A stretch of 64,000 nt of DNA from Heterohyrax brucei (lineage: Eukaryota; Chordata; Mammalia; Hyracoidea; Procaviidae), in contig CM053143.1 of the NCBI GenBank assembly GCA_028571685.1, positions 8,175,501 to 8,239,500 on the forward strand, in the 5' to 3' direction. A program made the position numbers and the translations under genes. How positions within the stretch are numbered: the stretch's first letter is position 1; each line of letters opens with the position of its first letter. The notes under the pieces were generated by a model. The model ran no database searches and was not told the DNA's origin. It was given only the letters and a program-made list of their open reading frames with translations. Positions 33,831 to 45,730 of this stretch are shown piece after piece.

Positions 33831-34160
33831 GGCTTGCCTTGTCCTGGCTAACTGAGATGATACAAAAAAGGTATATTCAAACAGAGTATGTTTATAGTGA
33901 ATAGTATTAGATTAGTGTTTCCACGTATTTATACTAGGAAATAGTATCACTGAATGTGTTATTAAATAAGGTAGTTGAGCAACTATGTTGTCAAAAGAAG
34001 GATGTAGATTATAGAATCTCACAGAACCTGGTTCAAATTCTGCTTCAAACATTAAGTTTTGACTTTAATATACTGTGTCTGAAATCAAAATGATGATTTT
34101 TTTTTCCTTAATAGTGTTACTGGATAAATCTGCTAAAAACTATTTGGTAACTCTCTCCCA

Positions 34161-34315
34161 TTCCTGGTGGCGTAGTGGTTAAATGCTGTGACTACTAACC
34201 AAAAAGTCAGCTGTTCGAATCCACCATGCACTCCTTGGAAATTCTCTGGGTCAGTTCTACTCTGCCCTATAAGGTCACTAAGAATGGGAAGTGACTTGAT
34301 GGTAGTGGAGTTTCT
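34161..34315 (+). mobile_element. AfroSINE (short form)
   Basis: CTGGTGGCGTAGTGGTTAAA, TGTTCGAATCCACCATGC, CTCCTTGGAAATTC, and the tail AAGAATGGGAAGTGACTTG. Confidence 0.88.
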
Positions 34316-35076
34316 CCCTTTCCTATATGCTTTCCAATACTTAATTTATATGATTTCACATTCTAAATTGTTTTTCAGAAATTTGACTTCATAAGAGGGT
34401 TGGACTAAAGGACTGATGTTCTTACATCTTGACTACAAAGGGTAACAGTTTGGTCCAGAGTAAAGAAATCATATACTCAATTTGTACACAAATGAAAAGA
34501 AATCGTTACAAAATTTTATGTGCTGAAAATAGTCCTTAGTGGAGAACAATTTTCCCTTTATTTAGAGCATTATTCAGAAAGTTCCCAAGTTAGAAAGCCT
34601 ATGCCATGTACCAGAGCACGCTTTTGAAAATATTGTATTTAATTAAAATGGGAATTTCTGAAATGATTACTGTAGAATTTATCTTTTGAAACCTCCTATA
34701 AAATTTTTGACCCATGCAATATTTATGAGTTAATTTTCCTTTTCCCCATCTCCTCTTAACAATCAGAAGAATAGTCTCCATTTCGAATTACTGGCCACCT
34801 GAACGATGGACAACAGCAAAGCCAGACCCAGTGACCACCCATTGCAACCATTCTGTTCATATGCAAAGCTACTTGCACATGCAATGTAAACATGGACCTC
34901 AAAGGCATACTTTCAAGACCTGCTGTTGTCATTTGCTGTTTAATATTTAAGCAAGTTGCTTAGAATTTAAGATATATACTTGCTGGCTTTTTAAATAAAC
35001 AAAAATCAAGCCAGCATATTGCTTATTAAACTAAAAGACAAATATGATTAGCTGGCAAAAACTGCACAATACACAC
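34316..35076. other. Repeat-poor interval
   Basis: No named repeat and no gene. 34790-35060 looks like unique sequence with an octamer-like CATATGCAAAG and several homeodomain-type TTAAT/ATTA words. Confidence 0.4.
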
Positions 35077-35556
35077 TGTCATGGGTTCAGTTGTGTCCCC
35101 TCAAAATGTATAGAGCCATTTGGCTACGCTGTAATTCCTTATATTGTGTGATAGTTCTATATACTATAAACTCTGCCTCAATGAGATTCATGAGGGAGGA
35201 TGGGTGGCAGTTGTGTCGAAGGGACAGGACTCTATTGTGCCTTGAGGCAATCTCTTTAGCTGTAAGAGAGAGAAGCTAGAAGAGTGATTCAGGGAGTTCA
35301 TCCTATCAAGAAGCAGTGCTAGAAGCAGAGTCTATCCTTTGGAAAAGACGTAGGGACCCTGCACCTCAGAAGCACCCAGTCTAGGGGAAGACTGAAGGCA
35401 AGTACCTTCCTCCAGAGCTAACAGAGGACTCTCCCTAGTGCTGATGCCCTGAACTGGGACTTTCCACCTGCTTTTCTGTGAGAAAACAAATTGTTCTTTG
35501 TTAAAGTTGTCTGCTTGTGCTTATTTCTGTTACTGCACCACTAGATAACTAAGACA
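35077..35556 (+). mobile_element. Solo LTR, MaLR-like
   Basis: TGTCATGGGTTCAGTTGTG start and ACTAAGACA end. An ERVL-MaLR-like LTR without internal sequence. Flanks CACAC / CACAT may be a 5-bp target duplication with one change. Related to 39399-39890 and 40891-41412. Confidence 0.7.
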
Positions 35557-35857
35557 CACATGCAAGAGAAGAGACTTTACAATACAGAAGGAATTATTAT
35601 ACTGTAAGTTTATAGACATTTATCCAGTATTGTACCGTAATGTCTTTGAAACATCAGTATTGCAGTCAACTAAACTCTATGTGGCACAGCTTCCCTTTTA
35701 TAGCAGATAAAGATGAATTGTCAAATAGATGTCTCTGAAGACTGGGAAAGTATATGTGTGCTTTTTTGATCCTCTTGGCCTTCTCTTTTCTCTTCCTTCT
35801 CATCATCCTAATCTCTAATATCCATGAAGGCTGTAGCCTAAGATTTTGACCTTCATA

Positions 35858-36062
35858 CCTGGGTGGCACAAATGGTTACCTGCTCAGCTACATCCCAAAA
35901 GTCAGGGGTGTGAACTCATGCAGAGGCACCTTGTAAGCTAGGCATGGTGAGCTGCTTCTGAATGAGTGGTCACAGCCTTGAAAACCCTGGGAAATGGTTC
36001 TACTCTGTGCACACAGGGTGGCTGTGAAGCAGAATTCACTCATGAGTGACTAACGACAACAA
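35858..36062 (+). mobile_element. AfroSINE (long form)
   Basis: CTGGGTGGCACAAATGG head, GTCACAGCCTTGAAAACCC, and the tail GTGAAGCAGAATTCACTC. It ends GACTAACGACAACAA, the same kind of tail as the RTE. Confidence 0.8.
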
Positions 36063-36796
36063 TGTGCTATTCGATTTTACGTGGAGCTTAGGTATGAGGA
36101 CAGTGTGTAAGGTGAAAAACCATATAAAGTCAGAAGTGCTCTTGAAAGAAAAAAATTGAAATCACCCGTAGAGTACAGCGCACATGGCCATTTTTAGGCA
36201 CCACGTCTGAGGATGATATGCTATCCAGCTCAGCCAGTTTTTCTTCCTGCGTTGGAACAGATTGTTGTTTGCTTCAGTTAAACACCTGATGAAGTAGTTG
36301 GCTTGCATTTAGGGTCCATGTTGTGCAAAAAAAAAAAAAAGTATCTTTAAACACTTGAATCACACTCAGCGTGGTGAGATGCTCATACTATGAGTGCATT
36401 TTGGGAACTGAGACCAACTGAAGGAACACTGGATTCACATCTCTCACGTTCCTCTGGGGCATATGCTCTTGCGAAACGTAGGGCAGCATCACCCACACTA
36501 TTTACAGTTTTCACTTTCTCTCTCTTTCTGGCAGAGTCGAGTTGGAGTATAGATGAGAACTTTATTCTATATGGATTGAGGCAACATGCTATTTAAAACC
36601 ACAACTTTTTCTGAGAGGAGCAGATCGTTTGTTAAAGGGAATTCCAGGGTCTGCTGGTCTTGTGTGCTGTGGCAGCAACTGGCAGCCCCTTCTGTTGAAC
36701 TGGGTGAGCACCCCATCATTTGTGAGCATACGAAGATGGGGAGACATCGAGCCTGAGTTTAGGAGGGCTAGCGAGAGAGAATTTGCTCTAGATCGG
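36063..36796. other. Unannotated flank with an A14 tract
   Basis: A poly-A run at about 36328-36341 might be the tail of a retroposed sequence to its left, but I cannot name the source. Nothing else supported. Confidence 0.35.
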
Positions 36797-36992
36797 GGTT
36801 TCTCAACCTCTGCACTGTTGTTTGTCAGATAGTTGTTTGTCTGTTGTGGGCTGTCCTGTGAATTACAAGTTATAGCAACATCCCTGGCCCATAGCATTCC
36901 CACACAAAGTTGTAACAATTAAAAATGTTTCTAGACATTGTCAAATGTCTCATGGTGGGGAAGTGTCACTCCTGGCTGAGAGACACTGCTCT
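36797..36992 (+). mobile_element. MER20
   Basis: GGTTTCTCAACCTCTGCACT, GGGCTGTCCTGTGAATTAC, CATCCCTGGCCCATAGC, GTTTCTAGACATTGTCAAATG and GAGAGACACTG, in MER20 order. Confidence 0.85.
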
Positions 36993-37178
36993 GTAAAATA
37001 GGCTTGGAAGAGTTTGAAATTGCTGCGGTGATACCCTGACTTGGAGAATTGAAAGGGGACATAGGCTGAACAGAGGGGGAGACATCGTCGGCTAGACAGG
37101 TGCAAGAATGACCACCAGGAGGGGTAAAGCATTTTATGAAAAATCTTTGCAGTGGCATAGTTCAAGAGTTTCAGAAAA

Positions 37179-37376
37179 ATGCTACCAGTTGCCATGGAGT
37201 TGATTCTGACTCACGGAAATCCCATGCATGTCAGAGTAGAACTGTGCTCCACAGAGTTTTCAATAGGTGATTTTTCCCAAGTAGATCACTGTCTTCTGAG
37301 GAACCTCCTGGTAGATGGACCTCCAAGCTTTTGGTTAGTAGCTCAGGGCCTTAACCACATATACCACCCTGGAACT
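37179..37376 (-). mobile_element. AfroSINE (long form)
   Basis: GTTGATTCTGACTCACGG in reverse, AATAGGTGATTTTTCCCAAG, AGCTTTTGGTTAGTAGC and GCCTTAACCAC. Confidence 0.85.
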
Positions 37377-38049
37377 TCTTTTAAAGTACAGGTATACCTA
37401 CACCTCATTTGAAACTCTTTTCTGTTATAAACACTTCCCGAGACCTTCAGTAAGGTCTATTGTACTCTTCAGCAACATGCCTGAGTAGTTAACTTATTGT
37501 CTATCAAAGAAAGGACTGAGTTCCTTATCTGATATGGTGTGGTATAGGGACAGCCCAAATGGAAAGGTTTTTAATTCAGAGGAACTGCATCTTGAAAGCA
37601 AGGTAATTACTGAAGTGTAACTCCCTCACCACTTTCAACATGGATTTTAATGAAAATCTTTTCATTTTCACTAAGAATGTATTATGGACTTGAAGAACAC
37701 TGATCTAGATTTTAAGTGATGGGGAACTTTCAGTGTCACCACAATGAGTACCCTAATGCTTTTCAACCCATTGGCTGTACAGGTTATACAAAAGCACCAC
37801 CATCCCTGGCCAGTGCTAGTGTGAGAGGAGATAAAGATACTCTTCTCTTTTCCCCACCATCCTGCGGAATTAAGTTTGGAATTTAGAGTATTCACAAATG
37901 AGAGTTGATCACTTCTTATTAGGACAATGGTCTTGACTAGGTATTGTAAACCTGCTCCTGGACACTACAGATTTCTCTGCTCTTATCCTCTAAATCTTGC
38001 TGTCTCTTTTGCTTCTCCACCTTAGCTCTTCTGTTACCCTGCCACAATT

Positions 38050-38760
38050 GTTGATCTGCATTGCCAGAGTGGGTTCCAACTCATAGAGACCCCATGTATA
38101 ATAGCACAAAGTATTGCCTGATCCTGCACTACCCTTGCAAAGTTTGTTGTTGCAGCTGCTGTAGCAATTCATCTCACTGAGAATCTTCTCTTTTTTGTTG
38201 ACCCTCTACTTTACCAAGCATGATGTCCTTCTCCAGGGATTAGTCTCTGCTGATTACATGTCCACAGTACGTGAGATGAAGTGTCACCATCCTCGCTTCC
38301 AAGGAGTAGTCTGGCTGTACTTATTTCAAGTCAGATTTCTTCTGGCAGTCCACAGGATGTTCAATATTCTTCACCAGCACTGTAATTCAAAGGCATCAAT
38401 TCTTTTTTGGTTTTATTTATTGTCCAGCTTTCTCATGGATATGAAATGATGGAAAACATCATAGCTTGCGCCTTAGTCCTCAAAGTCACATCTTTGCTTA
38501 TCAACACTTTAAGGAGGTCTTTTGCAGCGGATTTGCCCAGTGCAGTGTGATGTTTGATTTCTTGATAGCTGCTTCTGTGGGCATTGAGAGTGGACCCAAG
38601 AAAAAAAAAATCTTCTACAATTTCAGCGTTTTCTCCATTTATCATGATGTTGCTTATTGGTCCAGTTATGCCACAACGTCCCGTAATTTTCCCATACACT
38701 GTACTTTCAATGTATGTCTTTGCTGCTTTCCCAAGGCTACCTTAATGCCTGGGCACACAT
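38050..38760 (-). mobile_element. RTE LINE fragment
   Basis: Minus frames include ISNIMINGENAEIVEDFFFLG and GKSAAKDLLKVLISKDVTLR (38433-38699), the same segment as in the 31069 copy. The 3' end at 38053 is GTTCCAACTCATAGAGACC in reverse, the SINE-like terminus. Confidence 0.85.
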
Positions 38761-39398
38761 TTAGAAAGTTTTACGTTTTTCTTGACCTCTTTTGCCCTAG
38801 ATGCACGGTTTCTAATGTAAACTGTATCCTGCTCAGTGTTACTTGCATGCTGTTGGCTCATATTGTTCCTTCCTAGAGAATATCTTTCAGTGCCATGTCT
38901 TCAGGTCTCAGTTTGATCTATTCTATTCTCATCTATTCTCTCTGTTCTAAAATACCAGTTCAATGATGCCGTTTTCACATAACAAGACAAACTGAACTCT
39001 TACAACATTTTATCTACATTTCTTTAATGGCATTTGTCATCTTTTATCAGTCATTAATGGTTATTCATGGTATCTATGTTTCTTAAGAATATGAACTATT
39101 TAGTAAAGGAGCAAAATAATCTGTTCATAATAGATATTAATTAATAGATTTTAACTTTTTATATTTTCTCCCCAAAGTTCTTAAGATGACTTTGTTTTTT
39201 TATTTTTATTAAGAAGACTCTTAAGGACACAAAAAAATACTGCCTAAAGATTTAAATCAGAAGAAAGTGAGCAAAAATAAGGAGGGGAAGTATAATAGAA
39301 CTTCAGAATAAATGCTTATTGAATATTAAATAAATGATCCTTACAGAAGAATTATGTGTTGGTCCAATAGTAGAAACAAACTGTAGTTGTTTCCTAAC

Positions 39399-39890
39399 AG
39401 TCATGGATTGAATGTGTTCCCTAAAAAAATCTGTGACAGTTTGGCTGTGCCATAATTCCTGGTGTTGTCTGCTGTTCCTCCACGTTGGAATGCCTGCCTC
39501 TATGATTTTAATAAGCGTGGATGGGCAGCAGTTTTGTTGGTGGAGCAAGATTCAATGTGTAATTTTGTTTTGTGCCTTTAGGTGGTCTTTTGAGCTAGAA
39601 ATGAAAAAATCTGGCAGAGAGATTTGGGAACCTCACACCATCATGAAAGCAGCACCCAGAGAAGAGAGTTTTCCAGACCTGAGGTTTCTGAGCTAAGATG
39701 CTCCCTGAACAAAGGCTGATGCAACAAAAGCACTATCCTCCAGAGCCCACAGGGGGCAAAACTTTCTCCTGGAGTAGACATCCTTGAATCTGGACTTGTA
39801 ACCTACTGGACTGTATAAGAACAAACTTTCCTTTGTTAAAGCCATCCACTTGTGGTATTTCTGCTAGAGCAGCACTACCTGACTAAAACA
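39399..39890 (+). mobile_element. Solo LTR, MaLR-like
   Basis: GTCATGGATTGAATGTG start, then the CACACCATCATGAAAGCAGC block shared with 40891-41412, and CTGACTAAAACA end. No clean target duplication seen. Confidence 0.7.
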
Positions 39891-40390
39891 CCAGCTTACT
39901 GTAGCTGTCCCCCAATGGGGAGGTCCATGTCTCACCCTTCTTTCCCTCCCTATTTTTTCCCTTCTCTGTTCTATTATGTGGGCCACTAGAAACTACCATC
40001 TTGTCCCACAGCCCTGGTTCCTGACCACAGTATTTATCCCAGGAGTGGACATCTGACTCACCCCAAGCCAAAAAGGACACTTGTCTTGAATTTTAGAAGT
40101 GGAAGAGAAGTGAGATCCTCTTACCCATGGATCGTGAGTCAGGATGCTGCTGAATCACCACGATCCGTGAGTGGAGAAAAGTGATTTTCAGGAGGAGAAA
40201 TTGAAGCCAAGCTATAGAAAGAAGCAGAGATCAGAAACAGAAAGAGAATTCTGGTAGCAATTGGATCTCCAGTTCCTGACTCTGAGCTGTCCTGGTCCCT
40301 GTTTTCTAAAGCATGTTTGTTACAGCTTATTTTAATTCTTATTGGATAAAGTCCCAAATCTTGAGTCTGACAGGCCAGCATTTCTAGCAC

Positions 40391-40710
40391 ACAGTCAGCC
40401 TAATCTTGCTTCTAAATCCTCAAATGAGGGCTGCCTTTTCCCAGAGGCCAGGCTCAGTTTTTCCTTAGAGGTTTTCTTAAAGTTATTTCCTTACCTTAAA
40501 TGACCTCTTGCTGCCTTACTCTGCAGTAATAATTCAAGACTTTCTTCGGAGCCCAGTTCAAGATCTATCTCCTCCGTTAAAACTCGTCTTGATTGATGTT
40601 TTCCTTCTGTGGACTGCTAGAACCATTATATCCCAAGCTTTTACCACAGTGCCTCAAACAGATTTATTTTTCTGTTTTGGTTTGTTTTCTCATGTGCTTT
40701 CTGTGTGAGG
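40391..40710 (+). repeat. L2 LINE fossil
   Basis: AGCCCAGTTCAAGATCTATC, CTCCTCCGTTAAAACTCG and CCACAGTGCCTCA follow the layout of an L2 3' region. Diverged. Confidence 0.45.
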
Positions 40711-40890
40711 ACAGCCTTTATTGTTGTTGTTGATTACTTATAGCTTACAAATTTAACTGCTTTTAAGGAACTGCATCTCTCTCTTTATTTTGGTTTGCTT
40801 CAGTATGACAGTTTGGGCAAGGACTGGAGAAGCATTGAATTGGTCTACATTAAAAAAATAAATAAATAAAAGAGAGCAGCATATGAGACT

Positions 40891-41412
40891 TGTCATGGAT
40901 TGAAATGTGTCTCCCTCCAAATGTGTGTAGCCATTTGGCTGGACCATGATTCCTACTATTTTATGATTTTCCCCCACTTTGTGATTTTCCTATGTTGTAT
41001 GTTAAAGAGGATTAGGGTGGGACTGTAAATCCCTTCCTAAGGTTCCATTCCTGCTCCATTGTAAAGGGAGTTTCCCTGGAGTGTGGCTTGCACCACCTCT
41101 TATCCTTTCACCCTGAGAGAGATAAAGGGAGCAAGCAGAGAGTAGGGAACCTCACACCATCAAGAAAGCAGCACCTGGACAAGAGTGTGTCTTTCAGACC
41201 TGAAGCTCCTCTGCCAAGATGCTCCTTGAACAAAGACTGATGCAACACAAGGGCTTTCCTCCACAGCTGACAAGGGGGAAAGCCTTCCGCTGGAGCAGAC
41301 ATCCTGAATATGGACTTGCAGCCTACAAGACTGTGTAAGAATAAACGTTTCTCTTTTTAAAGCCATCCACTTTGTGGTATTTCTATTAGAGCATCACTAG
41401 CTGACTAAAACA
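40891..41412 (+). mobile_element. Solo LTR, MaLR-like, with 5-bp target duplication
   Basis: TGTCATGGATTGAAATGTG start and CTAAAACA end. AGACT stands directly on both sides (40886-40890 and 41413-41417). No internal retroviral sequence. Confidence 0.82.
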
Positions 41413-42107
41413 AGACTGTTGCAAGCAATCCAATAAGAATAAATAAACAGTAAGGATGGGAGGCTAGGAGGTGAAAAGAAGGGAGAGAACAGAGCAATGA
41501 AGCTGAGAAAGGCTGTACATAGCCAAAGGTGGTCATTCTTAGTGATCTCCAATTGTTTAGGAAATGAAAATGAACTCATAAAATGCTTGGAGAGCATCTA
41601 CATATTTTATGTTTTTTTTTTTTTTAATGGAAATTGGTGGAGGAATACAATTTTAAGTTTAAATTGTTAATGGGGGAAAACAGGCTACCTGCATGGATGC
41701 GGGTGCTGCAGGCAGAGGTGACTATGAGGACATACCCTCCTGGGAGTTTTCGGAAAGCATGGGGAGGACATTTTCACTGAAATAGGTCTGGATTTGGGGT
41801 TTCAACCCACGGAATAGGAGGTCCCAGCAAACGTCTGTTATAAATGTTTATTTGTTTAGTATTAGATGCATTAGTCCTGTCAAGTTGATTTTAAGTTTCA
41901 TCAAGTAGGGATGAAATTGTCTTCCACCGCAGAGGCTCCCACACTGTCAGCTCAAAGTAACTGTTTCTATCCTTTGTCTATTTATTTTGCAATGGTTTCT
42001 ATTAAAGTTTCTGCTTCTATGATGTCAGTTCCCTGTTGTACACGAGAAGGAAGGAGAAGGGGATAGAGAAAGAAGGACAGCTTGTAATTACTTTTTGCAG
42101 CCATGCT

Positions 42108-42310
42108 AAATACCTTTGCCTGCAGGCCAACCCAACTCATGGTGACCCCATATATGCCAGAGAAGTGGGCTCCATAGGGTTTTTGATAGCTGATATGTTT
42201 GGGAAGTAGATCACTAGGCCTTTCTTCCAAAGTGCCTGGGAGTGGTCTCCACATCCAGCCTTTTGGGCAGCAGCCAAGTGTATTAACCTTTGGCAGTGCC
42301 TAGGGACTCT
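42108..42310 (-). mobile_element. AfroSINE (long form)
   Basis: CCAACCCAACTCATGGTGAC, GGGAAGTAGATCACTAGGCC, GGGCAGCAGCCAAGTG and TTAACC. Confidence 0.82.
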
Positions 42311-42319
42311 GCCTGTCTG

Positions 42320-42885
42320 TCAGACCTCTCTATTTTCTGCCCTCATCCCATCTAGGCAGCCTTATCTTGTCTTCCCCAACATAATTTTCATTCCCAGGAA
42401 TGTTGAGTTTTTGTCTGTCTCCTCACAGAGTCTCCTGAAGTATACCCGTGGCCATTCTCAGTTCAAGGTTTTTATTGATGCTGTCTTCCTTACCTAAGGA
42501 AGACTCACCAGTCTTCTCTCTACCCACTCGAACCCTGCTGCCCTCAGATTCCAGCACAAGACACAGTTTCTCCAGGGAACGTATTTCAACTTTCCAGGAA
42601 TCTCCAATTATCTTTTTTTCTCATCGTTTTAATTGCATTTAAAGTTTGTACCATGCCACATACGCATAGCACTTAATTATTGCTCTCTGAGTGATGTAAT
42701 GATGGTTAAACTTATAAGCACCCTGAAGGCTGAAATAGTGATTTGTAGTTTTCATACAGTGAATCTTCAAGGACTTATTAAGTCTTGGTCCTGAGTGACT
42801 CTTTCCCCAGTGCCAGGACATTTCTTGGAAATCCGGGGGGTACTCCATGACTGTTTGTTGAAAGCATGAATGAATGAATATGTAA
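42320..42885 (+). repeat. L2 LINE 3' part
   Basis: ATGCCACATACGCATAGCAC, AAGCACCCTGAAGGC, CCCCAGTGCCAGGACA, then the terminal TGTTTGTTGAAAGCATGAATG. The last phrase is the usual L2 end. Confidence 0.6.
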
Positions 42886-43239
42886 GTAGTGATCTGTCAG
42901 TCTTTATGACTCCTAATGGTGAAGACCAATTTTTGTTTTCTTTATCTTTCCCACCTCATGCTTAAGGCTTTTCATAACTCTCTTAAATCTGATAACAATA
43001 TGCTCTTTGATGAATTTCTCAGCCCTTCAGATAATTTCAGGCACTACTCTCCAGCACCTTCTGTGTTGCATCAGTTATTTTTAAAGTACTGCATCTACTT
43101 GAAATCATCTTTGTACCAAATTCTGTATATTTTAACTGTAAGAGAGAACAGGGGGGCAATGTATAGCCTACTTCTTCACAACTGTGCTTCCTTGGGCGTG
43201 TATATGATTAAAAAAATTCTCTAAGTATATACTATCTTC

Positions 43240-43990
43240 AATAATGGAAATAGCCAATGTCATACAGACACAAATTACCTTCAAATTAAATATACAATAA
43301 TGCAATTCCCATCAAAATCTCAACAGAGAATTTTATTTCATTGAATTTAGCAAGCTGACTCTAAAATTCTTTTGATATAAATGGTTGAAGAGAAACAAGA
43401 TAATTTTAAAGAATAAGAGAAAGGGACTTTATTTTTCAGATGTCAAGGTTTATTGTAAAGACATAGAAATTAAATCAATATGATACTGGAATAGGTATTG
43501 ACAAACAAAACAGAGGGCACAAACATACATTTAGACATGTAAATTAAATTAGACAGACATGGCATTACAGTTTATTGGGTTAAAAACTCATGCTGGGACA
43601 ATTAGCTAAACATATGAAGAAAAGTATAGCCATTAGATTGTATAGAAAAAATAAATAAATCCCTAGATTGATTAAAGGCTCAAATGTAAAAATAAAAACT
43701 ACAACACATTCAAAAAAAACACAAAAGAATACTTTCATGATTTAGGGTTAAAAAGGTTTCCTAAACAAGACAGAAAAGGGGTAGGCTGTTCAGGAAAACA
43801 ATGGATAATTTTACTACATTAAAACTTAAAGTTTGTATATAAAAACATAAATAAAACTAAAAGATGTCACAGACTGGGTAAAGAGCTTTCCAACCATACA
43901 TCTGACAAAAGATTGGTACTGGGAACATATATTGTTTAAACTCAGTGAGAAAAAGACTTAGAACACAGTAAGAAAAAATTGAGGAGGGAG
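43240..43990 (+). mobile_element. Old L1 (L1M-like) ORF2 3' portion
   Basis: CAATTCCCATCAAAATCTC, then TCAATATGATACTGG and AGACATGGCATTACAG follow the L1 ORF2 C-terminal part (HKD-like region). Many stops, no intact frame. Confidence 0.65.
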
Positions 43991-43994
43991 GGGA

Positions 43995-44435
43995 TGAGGA
44001 TACAGTGTCAGTTTCCCTTGGCTACTGTAACCGAGTACCACAAACTGGGAGGCTTAATGTAACAGAAGTTTGTTCTTTCATGGTTATGGAGGGCAGAAGT
44101 CTGAAATCAAGTTGTTGGCGTGGCAGCACTGTCTCCAGAGTTCCTGAGGAGCCCCCTTTTGTGCCTCTTCCAGCCTCTGGTGGCTTCATGTATCCCTTGG
44201 CTCGTGGCTGCAGAACTCCTGTATCCTCTGCCATCTTCACATGACCGTCCCCTCCCTGTGTCTTAAAAGGACACTGAGCATTAGATGTAGGGTAATCTAG
44301 GATGCTTTTATCTCAAGATCTTTTACTGAAATACATCTGCTGAGACCCTTTTGCAAATGAGGTCACAGTCACAGATTCTGAGGGTTAGGATATGGATCTA
44401 TCTCTTGGGGGAGAGCACCATTTAGCCTACTACAC
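43995..44435 (+). mobile_element. Mammalian LTR-like repeat
   Basis: CAGTTTCCCTTGGCTACTG, ACCACAAACTGGGAGGC, GGAGGGCAGAAGTCTGAAATC and CATTTAGCCTACTACACA. Same general class as 45270-45730 and 50565-51055. Confidence 0.55.
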
Positions 44436-44519
44436 AGTTATGAATTGACAGGTCACAGAAAAGGAAAAATAAATGACCAGTAACACTCAGTTCTGTTGTA
44501 TTCAGAGACATACATCATC

Positions 44520-44706
44520 TAGTAAAACTGACCCATACGAATGCACAGTGACCCTATCAGATGAGGTAGAACAGCACCCACAGGATTCCCAAGGAGCAGC
44601 TAGTGGATTTGAACTGCTGACTCTTTTGTTTGCAGCCACTAAGCTCTTAACCACTGCACAAGGGCTCCTGTAAGTTGGAATCGACTTGACAACAACAGGT
44701 TTTTTC
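44520..44706 (-). mobile_element. AfroSINE, head-to-tail with a plus-strand SINE tail
   Basis: A minus copy (GATTCCCAAGGAGCAGCTAG, GCTCTTAACCACTGC). At 44672-44700 a plus-strand tail, GTTGGAATCGACTTGACAAC, follows directly. Either a chimera or one copy inserted in another. Confidence 0.8.
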
Positions 44707-45200
44707 AAGTAAAATTGAAGATATATATGCTGCATTTTGTTGCAATTCTGTTAGGTATCTGAACTAAGGTAGCTTTTATTTGCATGACTTAGGAGATGTG
44801 TACACGAAATCACAACTCAGTTGTAACTGTGAAAAATTGGGAGAAAAGCAAGTTTTTCATTAATGGCAGAATGCTTGAGTAAATTTTGGTATGTATATTA
44901 AAACAGAATACCAAAAATCAGTTAGAATACACAAATTAAAGTTGTATGAATCGACATGAATAAATCTCAGAAACATAATTTGAAGGGAAAAAGCAAATTG
45001 TAATATATGTACAATGTGGTATCATTTGTACAAAGCTTAGAAACACGGACACTATTTTATATTATTTGAAGATGTACATTTGTGTAGCATAGCAGGCCAG
45101 TTCTCTAAGAAGCACATTTGGCACCAACATCTGTGGAAGGGATGTGAACTGGGAGATGGGAGAGGGAGTGGCTGGTGGTTGGTCTGTGATGTGGTGTTAA
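44707..45200 (+). mobile_element. Old L1 (L1M-like) 3' end
   Basis: ATGAATAAATCTCAGAAAC, GTGGTATCATTTGTACAAAG and GAACTGGGAGATGGGAGAGG match the end of an old L1. Same orientation as 43240-43990, separated by the LTR-like and SINE insertions. Confidence 0.6.
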
Positions 45201-45269
45201 CTGTGGCTCCATCAACCCCAGGGAGGTCTGAAACCAGGATTGCCCTGAGAGTTGTTGTGCGTTGAGATG

Positions 45270-45730
45270 ACTAAGTGTTGTCTTAGTTGTCTAGGGTGGC
45301 TATCACAGAAACACAGACAAATGGATAGCTTCAACACACAGAAGTTGATTCTCTCCCAGTTTAGTAAGTTCCAAATTCAGGTTATCAGCTCTAGGGCCTG
45401 GTGTTCTCTCTGTGTAGCCTCTGAAATAAAGCTCCTGTCGTCAATTGCCCCTTGGTCTACGAGTTTCTGAGCACAGACTCTGCTCCTGGTATTGCTTTCT
45501 TGGTGGTATGAAGCCTTTCATGTTTCAAAAAAGATTGGTTTAAGACAAAAATCAAATCTGACAGATTGAATCCTGCCTCGTTAATAACTGCCACTTATCT
45601 CATTAACATCAGAGTCAAGGTTTACGACACATAGGAAAATCACATCAGATGATAAAATTGTGAACAATCACACAATACTGGCAATCATCGCCCAGCTAAA
45701 TTCATGCACATATTTTTGAGCAGACACAGT
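45270..45730 (+). mobile_element. Mammalian LTR-like repeat
   Basis: GTCTTAGTTGTCTAGGGTGG start. Several blocks match 50565-51055, including GATTGGTTTAAGACA, CACATAGGAAAATCACATC and CAATACTGGCAATCATC. Confidence 0.6.

Noticed and set aside
35077-41412. An endogenous retrovirus with gag/pol/env between the related LTRs
   Set aside because: The sequence between the LTRs is SINEs, an RTE and unique DNA; no retroviral coding motif is seen, so they are solo LTRs.
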